A DNA stretch of 64,000 nucleotides, from NCBI RefSeq assembly GCF_024347195.1, contig NZ_AP025281.1:4836001-4900000 (forward strand), in the 5' to 3' direction. This document shows, piece after piece, positions 51,236-60,605 of the stretch; within the stretch, counting starts at the first letter, position 1, and every line of letters starts with the position of its first letter. Below the pieces are notes generated by a model. That model was given only the letters and a program-made list of their open reading frames with translations. It ran no database searches and was not told where the DNA came from. Origin of the DNA: Aliamphritea hakodatensis (lineage in GTDB: Bacteria > Pseudomonadota > Gammaproteobacteria > Pseudomonadales > Balneatricaceae). The position numbers and the translations under genes are program-made.

Positions 51236-51263
51236 AACCGGCTCCTCTGAGCCGGTTTTTTTT
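51236..51263 (+). terminator. Intrinsic terminator after the aldehyde dehydrogenase gene
   Basis: AACCGGCTC / GAGCCGGTT, a 9-bp perfect stem with loop CTCT, then a T-run. Confidence 0.9.
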
Positions 51264-51363
51264 ATGCGCTCTGCTCCTGTCCGGCAGATGCTGTTAGCTG
51301 GCTAACAGTTTTCCCGCATATTCCCCGCCATACTGTCAGCAAATTAACCGATGGCCAGACAGC

Positions 51364-51732
51364 ATGTTCGAATTACTCCCGCAAAGTGAAGCCAGTACCT
51401 ACGGCTTTAAAATCACCGGAAAACTGTCGCTGGACGACGAAAAAACCATGATTCATCTGCTGAATGATGGCATTGCCGCGTACGGTAAGGTCCGGGTACT
51501 GGTGGATGTGAATGACTACACCGGCGCATCAGCCGCCGCACTCTGGGAAGATCTGAAGTGGATGTCTGCCCACATCCACGCGGTTGAGCGTCTGGCAATT
51601 GTGGTGGATTCAGAGGTACTGGCCTGGCTGATCCGCCAGGACGCCCGCATCGCAAAGTATATTGGCGTGGAAGAAAAACACTTCAACCTGGCTGAGATAA
51701 ACAGTGCCTGGGACTGGCTCACCGCTGACTGA
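51364..51732 (+). CDS. STAS/SpoIIAA-like protein
   Basis: A 122-residue single-domain protein of the SpoIIAA-like STAS family. It has GFKITGKLSLDDEKTMIHLL near the N-terminus, VRVLVDVNDYTGASAAALWEDLKW in the middle, and ends with IGVEEKHFNLAEINSAWDWL. Members are small cytoplasmic proteins that may bind lipids or nucleotides; no kinase partner is adjacent. It is a single gene followed by a strong terminator. Confidence 0.85.
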   Translation: MFELLPQSEASTYGFKITGKLSLDDEKTMIHLLNDGIAAYGKVRVLVDVNDYTGASAAALWEDLKWMSAHIHAVERLAIVVDSEVLAWLIRQDARIAKYIGVEEKHFNLAEINSAWDWLTAD

Positions 51733-51777
51733 AGCACGTAAAGGTTCTCTGTTGTAGCATTCTCTGCCACAACACTT

Positions 51778-51807
51778 GCAGCTGACGGCAACGTCAGCTG
51801 CTTTTTT
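51778..51807 (+). terminator. Intrinsic terminator after the STAS gene
   Basis: GCAGCTGACG / CGTCAGCTGC, a perfect 10-bp stem with loop GCAA, followed by six T. It separates the STAS gene from the convergent hmuV. Confidence 0.9.
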
Positions 51808-51818
51808 GCGTCTGCGCT

Positions 51819-52595
51819 TTACAGGGTTACCACTAAGGGCCGATCCTCACGGGGATGGCGCATCACTGTGACTTCAATATCGTAAAGCGCCCGGATCTGC
51901 TCCGGCACCAGCACCTTATCCACAGATCCCTCTGCCACCAGCCGGCCGCCACCCAACAGGATTATCCGGTCAGCATACTGGGCCGCCAGATTCAGGTCAT
52001 GCAGAATGGCCAGTACTCCGGCACCTTCCCGGGATAACTGCCGGGCAGTCTCCAGCGTCTGATGCTGGTGGGACAGGTCCAGTGCGGAGGTGGGTTCATC
52101 CAGTAGCAAAAAACGCTCTCCTGCCGGCGATGGCTCCCAGATCTGGGTCAGCACCCGGGCCAGTTGCACCCGCTGCTTTTCACCGCCGGATAACGCCGGA
52201 TACAGCGCTTCACTGAGATGTGCCACATCCAGCAGCTGCAGTGCCTGAGATACAATTTCCCGGTCACGTATCCGGCCCGTGCTGTGGGGTAACCGCCCCA
52301 GCAATACCACTTCTGCCACACTGAAAGGAAACAGCAGTTCAGAAGACTGGGGCAGGACCCCCACCATCCGGGCAACCTCACCGGCAGACCAGTCTCCGTA
52401 ATGACGGCCGTTCAGGTGTAACTGACCACTGAAAAACCGCTGTTCGCCAGCCATAATCTTCAGCAATGACGATTTTCCCGCACCGTTTGGCCCCAGAACG
52501 GCGACCATTTCACCGGGCTGAACCTGAACGGTAACATTATCCAGAATGACTTTGCTGCCCGCCCGAAAACAGATATGACTTGCACTGAAACCCAT
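51819..52595 (-). CDS. hmuV: Haem ABC transporter ATP-binding protein
   Basis: A 258-residue ABC ATPase driving haem import through HmuU. It has the Walker A GPNGAGKSSLLK (about residue 35), the signature LSGGEKQRVQLARVL, the Walker B FLLLDEPTSALD, and the switch histidine in AILHDLNLAAQYA. It is the last gene of the leftward hem operon, 12 bp after hmuU. Confidence 0.94.
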   Translation of the reverse strand: MGFSASHICFRAGSKVILDNVTVQVQPGEMVAVLGPNGAGKSSLLKIMAGEQRFFSGQLHLNGRHYGDWSAGEVARMVGVLPQSSELLFPFSVAEVVLLGRLPHSTGRIRDREIVSQALQLLDVAHLSEALYPALSGGEKQRVQLARVLTQIWEPSPAGERFLLLDEPTSALDLSHQHQTLETARQLSREGAGVLAILHDLNLAAQYADRIILLGGGRLVAEGSVDKVLVPEQIRALYDIEVTVMRHPREDRPLVVTL

Positions 52596-52607
52596 AGAAA
52601 CCTCCGC

Positions 52608-53672
52608 TCAGCCCAGCTTACGGGCACGGTAAATAACCATTCCGATGAAGAACGGCCCGCCGATAATTGTCGTAATCAGCCCGATAGGCAGTTCGGCCGG
52701 CGCGATCAGCGTCCGGGCCAGCATATCGGCACAGAGCAGAAACAGCGCCCCCAGTAATGCCGATGCCGGTAACAGATAACGGTGATCCGGCCCCAGCGTC
52801 AGGCGCACAATGTGCGGGACGATTAAGCCGACAAAACCAATCATGCCGGAGACCGCTACGCTGGCACCGACCCCCAGCGCCGTCAGTAAAATAATGCGCT
52901 TCTTGACCGCTTCAATGCGCACCCCAAGATGCCGGGCTTCCGACTCCCCCAGCAACAGCGCATTGAGATTCTTCGCCTGCAGGGGCAGGCCGACAAGCGT
53001 CACGGAGATTAACAGGCCTGCGGCGATGATGATTTCCCAGGTGGCGCCGCCCAGACTGCCCATGCTCCAGAACGTCAGCGTACGCAGCTGCGCATCATCC
53101 GCCATGTAGGTCATAATGCCGACACCGGCACCGGTGACAATGCCGATGGCAATGCCCGCCAGTAACATGGTCGTTATCGACGTGCCATACCGGGTGGTGG
53201 CAATCCTTGCCACAACCAGGGTGGTCAGAAATGCGCCGGCAAATGCAGCGGCCATCAGCGCGTACGGCCCCAGCCACTGAGTCAGTGCTGAAAAATAACT
53301 GCCGCCCAGTACGATCATTGCCACCGCCGCCAGCGATGCCCCGCCGGTCACGCCGATCAGCCCCGGATCCGCCAGTGGGTTGCGGAATAAGCCCTGCATC
53401 GCCGCACCGCAAACCGCCAGCGCCGCCCCCACCAGCATCCCGAGAACGGTCCGGGGTAAACGGATCGATTCAATCACCAGCTGGATATGTGCGGGCACAT
53501 CCGCCACCATCACACCGACACTTGCCAGTACGGCATAGTAGGACTGCGCCATGCTGATCGACATGGGCCCGACGCCCACCGACAGCAACATGCTGAGTGT
53601 CAGGGCCGCCACCAGACTCAGCAGCGACCACTTCACCCGCCGCTCCCGGGCGGTTAATACCATGCCCGTCAT
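52608..53672 (-). CDS. hmuU: Haem ABC transporter permease
   Basis: A 354-residue FecCD/BtuC-type permease with about ten helices. Typical motifs are RLPRTVLGMLVGAALAVCGAAMQGLFRNPLADPGLIGVTGGA and GMIGFVGLIVPHIVRL, the latter the coupling region to the ATPase. The start ATG at 53672 overlaps the hmuT stop as TGATG. Haem rather than siderophore is inferred from hmuS and hemP in the same operon. Confidence 0.93.
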   Translation of the reverse strand: MTGMVLTARERRVKWSLLSLVAALTLSMLLSVGVGPMSISMAQSYYAVLASVGVMVADVPAHIQLVIESIRLPRTVLGMLVGAALAVCGAAMQGLFRNPLADPGLIGVTGGASLAAVAMIVLGGSYFSALTQWLGPYALMAAAFAGAFLTTLVVARIATTRYGTSITTMLLAGIAIGIVTGAGVGIMTYMADDAQLRTLTFWSMGSLGGATWEIIIAAGLLISVTLVGLPLQAKNLNALLLGESEARHLGVRIEAVKKRIILLTALGVGASVAVSGMIGFVGLIVPHIVRLTLGPDHRYLLPASALLGALFLLCADMLARTLIAPAELPIGLITTIIGGPFFIGMVIYRARKLG

Positions 53673-54556
53673 CACTGTGCCGGCTGCCCTGCAGAGTGTG
53701 CAGCCAGCTGACCGGCATCCGGATAAAACGCCCGGATCAGCCCTTCGACCGCTTCACCGATCCGCGGACCAAAGCCCAGCATCAGCATGCCATCCATTTT
53801 CACCAGACGTTGTTCAGTGGCTGCCGGGGTCATGGCAAATCCCGGTTTAGAGAGGATTTCACTGTTCACTTCGTGATTCCCTTCCCGGGTCATCATCAGA
53901 ATGATGTCCGGCATGGCCGCCGCGATCGCCTCATCAGGCATCGGCTTATAGCCTTCAAAACCGGATGCAGCGTTCACCCCGCCGGCGAGCCGGATAATGG
54001 TATCTGCATGGGTGTTTTCACCGCCGATAATGGCGCTGCCGTTGGCATTGCTCAGCACAAACATCACCCGCACCGGCTGACTGACGCTTGCTAAACGCTG
54101 CTGTGCCTGAGTCACGGAGCCATTGACCGTGGCCCACAGTGCCTGACCTTCTTCAGGTTTATCCACCAGTGTCGCCAGCCCGATAATTTTCTCCCGCACC
54201 GTTGCCAGTGTCGGCGCTGCGCTGTACTGATGAATGTCTACCCCCGCGGCAGTAATCTGACGGAGGGTGGTGTCCGGCCCGGAATCTGCCGTGGCTATCA
54301 TCACCTGCGGGGCCAGTGATAAAGTGCCTTCCGCTGAAATATTGCGCTTATAGCCTATCTGGGGAAGCTCTCTGGCCCGCTGTGGATAACCGGACGTGGT
54401 ATCAACCCCAACCAGACGGTGCTCTTCGCCCAGCGCATAAATAATTTCGGTCAGGGAGCCGTCGGCAGAGACGATTCTTTCCGGGGCAGCCTGTACCAGT
54501 GGCGACAGCATGATCAGCCCGGCCAGCAAAGGCTTCAGCAAAGAACGGCGGATCAT
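53672..54556 (-). CDS. hmuT: Haem-binding periplasmic protein
   Basis: A 294-residue receptor with a signal peptide (about residues 1-23, ending VQA-AP). The class III binding-protein fold starts RIVSADGSLTEIIYALGEEHRLVGVDTTSGYPQ; the tyrosine in SGYPQ matches the haem-ligand tyrosine of PhuT/ShuT/HmuT proteins. It overlaps hmuS by 4 bp and hmuU by stop-start contact. Confidence 0.92.
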   Translation of the reverse strand: MIRRSLLKPLLAGLIMLSPLVQAAPERIVSADGSLTEIIYALGEEHRLVGVDTTSGYPQRARELPQIGYKRNISAEGTLSLAPQVMIATADSGPDTTLRQITAAGVDIHQYSAAPTLATVREKIIGLATLVDKPEEGQALWATVNGSVTQAQQRLASVSQPVRVMFVLSNANGSAIIGGENTHADTIIRLAGGVNAASGFEGYKPMPDEAIAAAMPDIILMMTREGNHEVNSEILSKPGFAMTPAATEQRLVKMDGMLMLGFGPRIGEAVEGLIRAFYPDAGQLAAHSAGQPAQ

Positions 54557-55635
54557 GCAACAGCCTCCCGGCCCGGCAGACTTTCCGCCAGCTCACGCCA
54601 GACAGCATTTTCCGGATTGCCTTCCTGCCGCTGGCCAAAGAATTGGGCAATGGTTTCGCCGGCATGGTCATACAACTCAACCGACGTCACAATACCATCT
54701 TCCGTTGGTTTACGGATCAGCCAGGCACCGGCGACCCCGTTTTCCAACAAATGCAGGTTAAACTCAGGGTCCAGTACATTCAGCCATGGCCCCATCCGCT
54801 TAATGGTTTTCACCGGCCCGGTATGAATCTGAATATTGCCCCGGTTACCCACAAAACACATGATGGACAGTGCTTTTGCCGCCGCCTGTTCCAGCAAGGT
54901 AACGATGCCCGCCGGATCAATCGCCTCCGCATGCGGTGCGCCGACTAAGCGGAACGCCTGCTCACGGCTGACCTGATGGCGGCGCAACATGCCGAAGAAC
55001 TGGTGTACATCCGTCATGGCCAGCCACTCTTCAGTCAGTCTGGCCACATCCACCTGCTCATCGGCAGCATATTCCGGCACTTCCACGGTATCGCTGTAAG
55101 TTTCTTCGCCGCCCTGCTCAGTGGCACGGAAGGTATTTACCAGCTCAGCGTAGCCCTGTTCATAGCTATCCGGCTGGAGGAATATTTTCTGGATCGCGGT
55201 GCCGGTATGATCAAAAAACTGCAGGCTGAAGCGGTCACCCCGGGCGGTTTCTTCCCGCACGGCATAGCCAAACGCCCAGCGGCTAAGCACAATCCGCAAA
55301 TCAATCTTGCGGTCTTCGGTAATCACCAACCCCATCGGGCCACCGATACGGACATTGTCGTAAATACCTTTGCGTTCATGCACGGCATATTCATTACGGG
55401 TCAGGGTCATGATGTAACCCAGATCCGGCATGGCCTGGATCATGTCAGCAAACTGATCATTCAGCCGCACACTCTGTACACCGCACTGCTGATCAATCAG
55501 CGCCGCTTCCGACACATCCAGTTTATGGGCAATGTCCCGGCGGCGGATTTCAGGTTCAGCCGCCATCAGCTGGGCAAAGCGCTGCTGCAGTTCGCTGTTG
55601 CTCACAGAACGGGTAAATACATCGGTTAATGGCAT
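54553..55635 (-). CDS. hmuS: Haem-degrading/haem-chaperone protein
   Basis: A 360-residue cytoplasmic protein of the HemS/HmuS/PhuS family, which takes haem from the ABC importer and passes it on or degrades it. The two repeated halves are visible (MTLTRNEYAVHERKGIYDN in the first, MCFVGNRGNIQIHTGPVKTI in the second, both followed by GP..V/W...). A haem-ligand histidine is likely in TDVHQFFGMLRRH. It begins 150 bp after the receptor gene. Confidence 0.93.
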   Translation of the reverse strand: MPLTDVFTRSVSNSELQQRFAQLMAAEPEIRRRDIAHKLDVSEAALIDQQCGVQSVRLNDQFADMIQAMPDLGYIMTLTRNEYAVHERKGIYDNVRIGGPMGLVITEDRKIDLRIVLSRWAFGYAVREETARGDRFSLQFFDHTGTAIQKIFLQPDSYEQGYAELVNTFRATEQGGEETYSDTVEVPEYAADEQVDVARLTEEWLAMTDVHQFFGMLRRHQVSREQAFRLVGAPHAEAIDPAGIVTLLEQAAAKALSIMCFVGNRGNIQIHTGPVKTIKRMGPWLNVLDPEFNLHLLENGVAGAWLIRKPTEDGIVTSVELYDHAGETIAQFFGQRQEGNPENAVWRELAESLPGREAVA

Positions 55636-55787
55636 GTTATGTGCTCCACTGTTGCCTGCTCACCAGGCACATCATCAAAAGTAGGTTGTTAACGCGCGAT
55701 GCCGTGTTGCTTTAAAGGGGGAAAAACAACACGGCATACTGCTTACGCGGGTGGGCTGAAGCCGGTTACCGGCTCCGGCGCCGGTCC

Positions 55788-57659
55788 TCAGAAGTTATAA
55801 GAAAGTGATAACCGGTATTCACGGCCAACTTCCACCGCTTCGGTGTTATCCATCACCCGTTTATCACCGAGGTTATAAATCGATGCCTGTACATCAACGT
55901 TCTCTCCCAGATGTTTGGTGAAGCCGACATTCACCAGGGTATGGCTGTCAATTTCACTGGTGTTGGCAGCATCGTTGTATTGCTTACTGACCGAACGCAC
56001 CGCCAGATACAGACTGCTGTCGATCGACGGCAGCATCTGGTTCAGTTTCAGGTTAGCGGTATGGCGGGGACGTTTGGTCAGTTCCTTACCTTCGTTGTCA
56101 CCGCTCTTATTTTCGGTATCGAGGAAGGTGTAGTTAAAGCTCAGCTTGCTGGTGTCCGTCACTTGCCAGCCGGCAGATGCTTCCAGACCGTTGATCTGTG
56201 CCTTATCGACGTTGTTGTACTGCGCAATTGTAATCGGACCGCTGACAGTATCTGTGGTGGTGATCAGGTCATCGATATCGGTATTAAAAACCGCGACTGA
56301 TGCATCAAAGGCATCACCGACATAGGCAAGGCTGACTTCCTTGGTTTCACTGGTTTCCGGCTGCAAATCATCGTTACCTTCATAACGGCGCGGGCCTGCC
56401 GGAATGACATACTGGCTGGAACCTTCCCGGATCGAAGGCGCGATATAACCGTGGGAATAACCGGCCTTCATGCTCCAGGCATCATTAATTTGCCAGTTCC
56501 AGTAAGCCTTCGGGCTGATCTCGCTGTCATAGCGGTTATGATCATCATATGAAGCTCCCAGCGTCAGGCTGTGGGCATCAGTCAGGTCGATACGGTCCTG
56601 CAGGTACAGCGACCAGGAACGGAATTCGTCAGCAAAATCACGGTCGAACCGGTCAGCACCTTCGATTCGCCGTTCAATACCCGCACTCAGATAGTGACTG
56701 TCATTCAGCGCACCATCGACATCCACTGAGTAGTTCTCTTCGGTGATCTTCCACTCATTGGTGCCTTCCGTCAGATCAGTCTTGCCTTTAACCGCGCCGG
56801 TGCTCAGGTTAAAACCGCTCACCACCGTGCTGTAATCCACACTGAATAAACGGCGCTCCTGATCCAGATCATTCTGCACAACCCTGCCCCGGCTGTTATC
56901 AATATCTTCACCGTCTTCGTCACCGGCAATGATGCCGAACTGTAACCGGCTGACTTCATCCAGATTAATGCCCAGATCCGCCTGCAGGTTTCTGACATCA
57001 CGGGCAGATTTGATCGTCAGGCCGTCATCATCTTCAACCGCATCAGATTGACTCTTTTCCAGCGCGATGCTCAGATCCACGGTTTCACTCAGCGGGCCGG
57101 CGGCCGTCACGGTAATGCCTTCACCGTCGCCACCGCCGGAGCCATCAAGACGCTGGGCATCAACGGTCACCGAGCCACTCCATTCATCACCCGCCTGTTT
57201 GGTAATGATGTTAATCACACCGGACAGCGCATCTGAACCGTAAATGCTTGAGGCGGCACCGCGGATAATCTCGATCCGTTCAATGTTTTCCACCGGCACC
57301 CAGCTATAACGGTAACCCGGACCAAACGGCAGGTTACGGTCGCTGTTCGGGATACGCTTGCCATTCACCAGAATCAGGCTGTATTCCGCTTCCATGCCGC
57401 GGATTTTGATCACTTTTGAAGAATTGTTACCGGAAATGCCGGTGGTAATACCCGGGGCGGTTTCCAGTGCTTCTACCAGATTGGTTGCACCGCTGGCTTT
57501 GATCTCAGCGGCCGTCACCACACTGACCGATCCCGAATATTCTTCAGCGGTTACCGGTGCCTTAGCGGAGACTAAAATGGTGTTATCGTCTTCAGCCAGC
57601 AAATTTTGGGCGTGCGAAAGCAGCACAGCTGTTGCCAGCAATGAGGGAATGGTTTTCAT
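55788..57659 (-). CDS. TonB-dependent outer-membrane receptor (haem/iron)
   Basis: A 623-residue outer-membrane beta-barrel receptor. A signal peptide is followed by a TonB-box-like TILVSA (about residue 28) and the plug domain with VRIRG-like VIKIRGMEAEYSLILVNGKRI and IERIEIIRGAASSIYGSDALSGVINIITK. The barrel ends in a terminal phenylalanine (LSLSYNF). The plug resembles FepA/CirA more than HmuR/HasR, and I do not see the FRAP/NPNL haem-receptor motif. Haem is still the best substrate guess because of operon context. I start it at the ATG at 57659; the frame extends 16 residues further. Confidence 0.9.
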   Translation of the reverse strand: MKTIPSLLATAVLLSHAQNLLAEDDNTILVSAKAPVTAEEYSGSVSVVTAAEIKASGATNLVEALETAPGITTGISGNNSSKVIKIRGMEAEYSLILVNGKRIPNSDRNLPFGPGYRYSWVPVENIERIEIIRGAASSIYGSDALSGVINIITKQAGDEWSGSVTVDAQRLDGSGGGDGEGITVTAAGPLSETVDLSIALEKSQSDAVEDDDGLTIKSARDVRNLQADLGINLDEVSRLQFGIIAGDEDGEDIDNSRGRVVQNDLDQERRLFSVDYSTVVSGFNLSTGAVKGKTDLTEGTNEWKITEENYSVDVDGALNDSHYLSAGIERRIEGADRFDRDFADEFRSWSLYLQDRIDLTDAHSLTLGASYDDHNRYDSEISPKAYWNWQINDAWSMKAGYSHGYIAPSIREGSSQYVIPAGPRRYEGNDDLQPETSETKEVSLAYVGDAFDASVAVFNTDIDDLITTTDTVSGPITIAQYNNVDKAQINGLEASAGWQVTDTSKLSFNYTFLDTENKSGDNEGKELTKRPRHTANLKLNQMLPSIDSSLYLAVRSVSKQYNDAANTSEIDSHTLVNVGFTKHLGENVDVQASIYNLGDKRVMDNTEAVEVGREYRLSLSYNF

Positions 57660-57828
57660 AGTTAAATTGTCAGTTAGTTGTGTACGTAAACGTGCATCAG
57701 CATTCACTGATGCACCCTGATCATTCCTTTGAACGATCCACTAACTGGCTGCCGGTATGGTGGCTGGCTTAGCGGGGATATGTATTGCAGAAACTGCAGC
57801 GGATAACCTTGCCGGCTATCCGGTAAAA

Positions 57829-57984
57829 TTACTTCGTCAGTATCAGCTTGCCGTTACGGGTAATGCGCAAGCGGTAATCTTCACCGTTGTGTACGATGAT
57901 TACCTGATTGCTTTGCGACATCAGCTCCTGAAGCTGAATCCGTCTTTCTTCCTGCGAAGCAACTACAACGGGTTTATCGGTCAC
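57829..57984 (-). CDS. hemP: Haemin uptake protein HemP
   Basis: A 51-residue gene. Reading from GTG at 57984 gives a short polar start, then IQLQELMSQSNQVIIVHNG (residues 16-34), followed by EDYRLRITRNGKLILTK at the end, which is the HemP pattern. An in-frame stop lies four codons upstream, so GTG is the only start available. A perfect Fur box lies 60 bp upstream. It heads the hemP-receptor-hmuSTUV operon; in other proteobacteria HemP helps activate receptor expression. Confidence 0.9.
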   Translation of the reverse strand: MTDKPVVVASQEERRIQLQELMSQSNQVIIVHNGEDYRLRITRNGKLILTK

Positions 57985-58044
57985 TTTTTGATTCTCTTAC
58001 TGAACAGATTTAGCGTGGAGACAAATTCAACAAACGCTATTCTT

Positions 58045-58063
58045 AATGATAAGTATTATCATT
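58045..58063 (-). promoter_or_regulatory. Fur box upstream of hemP
   Basis: AATGATAA-GTA-TTATCATT is a perfect 8-bp-arm palindrome close to the Fur consensus GATAATGATAATCATTATC. It sits 61 bp upstream of the hemP GTG in an AT-rich promoter region. Confidence 0.85.
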
Positions 58064-58180
58064 TAATCATTTCATAACAATATTAGCAACCGCTTTACGG
58101 GGATCCGCTAATAACAAAAACGTTTAAATACAGAACTAAAATATTGCAGGCAGTTACTCTGCAATACAGGGAACAGCGTG

Positions 58181-59392
58181 TTAAGCCGGATTATCAGTGT
58201 CTTTCTGCAGCGTCTCAATATAGCTCAGCCAGTTATTCGCACTGTCCTGAGCTGACGGATATTCGCTGGCGCGCTGGAAACTCTGCCGGGCTTTGTCCAG
58301 CTGAGCATCATTCAGGCTGGCCATGCCCTGCATAATGTACAGCTGGCCGGTGTTATCCGGTGCCGCCGCAATGGCCTTACCCAGTGCCTGATAGGCAGCC
58401 CGCCAACGCCGCAACTGCATATTCACCTGTGCCAGCTGCTGATACATAAGGGTACTGTCCGTCCGCTCTGCCAGCATTTCCAGCAATGGCCGCGCGGCCT
58501 GATAATCTTTGGCTAAAAGATACGCCTGCACCAGCATCTTCTGTGTCTGGCGATTGTTTTTCAGCCGCGTTGCGGTCAGTGATTCACGGATGATCTCCAC
58601 AGCCCGCTGCGGCGATCCTTCCTGAATCAGTAATTGCGCCAGCCAGCGCACGTACTTATCGCTCTGCAACACCCCTTTAACATAAGCCCCACGCAGGGTT
58701 ACCAGTACCGATTTGTCATCGTTCTGTTGCTGATATCCGTAAGCCAGTTGCTGCCAGAAAAACGCATTTTCCGGCTGACGGGTCACCAGCACTTTGAGTA
58801 AATCCGTCGCCTGCTTAAACTGTTTCAGACGCCAGTGCGCCACCAGCTGTACCTGATACCAGGCATCCGGTGGTGAGGCATGCAGGGCAATGGCCTGCCG
58901 GGCAGCGGGAATCACCTTCTGCCAGTCTTTCAGTGCACTGTAAGCCTGTGCCTGCATCAGGTAATCATTAGCCCCGGGCTTCCCCCCCGCCTGTTGCCAG
59001 GCTGAGAAATTTTTCAGGCTGCGCTGCCACTGCTCAGTCTGATAACTCAGCTGAGCAATGTTGTGCAACAGCTGCAGCTGCCTGGGTTTTTCCAGCTGTT
59101 TGAGCTGATACGCCTGGCTGAATGCCTGCAGCGCCCCGGCATAGTTCTCTTGGGCAAGACGTACCGCGCCGGACATATGTAATGCCTGCGCCCGGGCATA
59201 ATCTGACAGTTTTCCCGCTAACAGACTGTCCACCTGCTTCAGCGCCTGACCGTATGCCCCGTCATTGTAAGATTCGTGAACCGCCAGCAGCTTTTTATAC
59301 ACACCCGGCGACAGCGCCTTCGCCATGACCGGCGAGATCATTGCCATTGAAAAACTGGCCAGCAAAGCCAGTAGCAGTATGCGCACTTTCAT
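58181..59392 (-). CDS. TPR-repeat periplasmic protein of the TonB2 module
   Basis: A 403-residue protein with a signal peptide (about residues 1-24, ending VMA-KA) and roughly nine tetratricopeptide-like helical pairs. Examples are ALHMSGAVRLAQENYAGALQAFSQAYQL, MQAQAYSALKDWQKVIPAARQAIAL and MQGMASLNDAQLDKARQSFQRA. In Vibrio a TPR protein follows tonB2 and supports its function. It is the last gene of the leftward DUF3450-ttpC-exbB-exbD-tonB-TPR operon. Confidence 0.9.
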   Translation of the reverse strand: MKVRILLLALLASFSMAMISPVMAKALSPGVYKKLLAVHESYNDGAYGQALKQVDSLLAGKLSDYARAQALHMSGAVRLAQENYAGALQAFSQAYQLKQLEKPRQLQLLHNIAQLSYQTEQWQRSLKNFSAWQQAGGKPGANDYLMQAQAYSALKDWQKVIPAARQAIALHASPPDAWYQVQLVAHWRLKQFKQATDLLKVLVTRQPENAFFWQQLAYGYQQQNDDKSVLVTLRGAYVKGVLQSDKYVRWLAQLLIQEGSPQRAVEIIRESLTATRLKNNRQTQKMLVQAYLLAKDYQAARPLLEMLAERTDSTLMYQQLAQVNMQLRRWRAAYQALGKAIAAAPDNTGQLYIMQGMASLNDAQLDKARQSFQRASEYPSAQDSANNWLSYIETLQKDTDNPA

Positions 59393-59445
59393 AACTTAAA
59401 CCTGTTTTCTATCGCTGCCGGACTGACGCCCGCGCAGCACTCAGA

Positions 59446-60195
59446 TTATTTTTCAATCTTAAACTCCAGCCGCTGCCGGGTACGGTAAGGGCTTCCGGTA
59501 GCCGCATACCGCCAACCGAGAATGGCGCGCCGCACTACCTTGTCGAAGACTTTTTTAGGCTGAGACTCAACAATTCTGAAGCTGTCCGGTAACACATTCC
59601 CACCGGCATCCACCTCATATTCCGCCACCACATAACCCTGTACCTTGCGCCGCAACGCACGGCGGGGGTACTGAGGATTCACCCGCACCTGGGGTGCCGC
59701 AGAGACATTCATCGGCAACTCGGCTGACATAGCAGAAGGCGCCAGTACTGGTGTCGGTTGGGCGTCGGTGGGCGGCGCAGGGGCCGCTACTGTTTCCACA
59801 GGTTCCGCGACAGGCTCCGGCTTCGCCGGTTTTGGCGGTGTCGGTTTAGCCACCTCCAGCTGATCCGTATGGGGCGATACTTTAAGTGCCATATCCAGAT
59901 CAATATCCGGTAAATCCAGCTTCACGGCCACCGGCTGGATATCCAGCTGGGGCTTAAGATCCACCTCCGGCTGATCGGGCCTTGGCTGAGGCTGTGACAA
60001 CTGCGGCGGTGTCAGGGCTTCCCGCTGGCGTACCTGCAACTCATCATCGAAGCGCAACTGCTGCATATTCAGCGTCAGGGTTTCCTGAAGCACCTGTTCA
60101 ACCGGCACGCCAATGCCGGCCAGCCGGGCCATGACCAGAAACAGCATCAGCGTGACCAGCAGCGCCAATGGCACAAACGCAATTTGCCGGACCAT
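59446..60195 (-). CDS. tonB2: TonB2-type energy transducer
   Basis: A 249-residue protein with one N-terminal helix (about residues 7-28), a proline-rich periplasmic spacer (PPQLSQPQPRPDQPEVD, PTPPKPAKPEPVAEP, about residues 65-150), and a short TonB C-terminal domain. The C-terminal domain has PQYPRRALRRKVQGYVVAEY and ILGWRYAATGSPYRTRQRLEF. It spans the periplasm and delivers energy to the outer-membrane receptors, probably including the one at 55788. It starts on the last base of exbD. Confidence 0.92.
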   Translation of the reverse strand: MVRQIAFVPLALLVTLMLFLVMARLAGIGVPVEQVLQETLTLNMQQLRFDDELQVRQREALTPPQLSQPQPRPDQPEVDLKPQLDIQPVAVKLDLPDIDLDMALKVSPHTDQLEVAKPTPPKPAKPEPVAEPVETVAAPAPPTDAQPTPVLAPSAMSAELPMNVSAAPQVRVNPQYPRRALRRKVQGYVVAEYEVDAGGNVLPDSFRIVESQPKKVFDKVVRRAILGWRYAATGSPYRTRQRLEFKIEK

Positions 60196-60605
60196 TAACC
60201 GTCTTCCCGGGTAGCCACCGCCACCTGCTCAATGCCCATCAGATTAATCACATCCAGCACTTCAATTAACAACCCGGTACCGGCGTCTTTATCTGCCTGA
60301 ATCAGCACACCAAGATTCGGCTCATCGGCCCGTAACCGTTCCAGTGCAGGACGTACCATACGGATATCCAGTTGCTGCTTGTCCAGCCAGATCTCACCGT
60401 CTGCGGTAATTGCGATACGCGCGCCCTGCGCTTTCACCGGCTCAGCACTCTGCGCCTGCGGCCGGTTAATTTCGACGCCGGCATCACGGACAAAGGTGGT
60501 GGTCACAATGAAAAAAATCAGCATGATAAAAACGATGTCGAGCATCGGGGTCATATCAATGCCGGATTCGTCTTCCTGCATTTCAAAATTCGGTCGAACG
60601 GCCAT
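60195..60605 (-). CDS. exbD2: ExbD-family biopolymer transport protein
   Basis: A 136-residue protein with one helix carrying the essential aspartate (IDMTPMLDIVFIMLIFFIV, Asp near residue 23). The periplasmic part ends VQADKDAGTGLLIEVLDVINLMGIEQVAVAT. It forms the proton-driven motor with ExbB. Its ends touch exbB and tonB2 by one base each. Confidence 0.94.
   Translation of the reverse strand: MAVRPNFEMQEDESGIDMTPMLDIVFIMLIFFIVTTTFVRDAGVEINRPQAQSAEPVKAQGARIAITADGEIWLDKQQLDIRMVRPALERLRADEPNLGVLIQADKDAGTGLLIEVLDVINLMGIEQVAVATREDG

Noticed and set aside
54976..55629. A 217-codon forward open frame inside hmuS
   Set aside because: Antisense shadow of hmuS with no ribosome site or domain.
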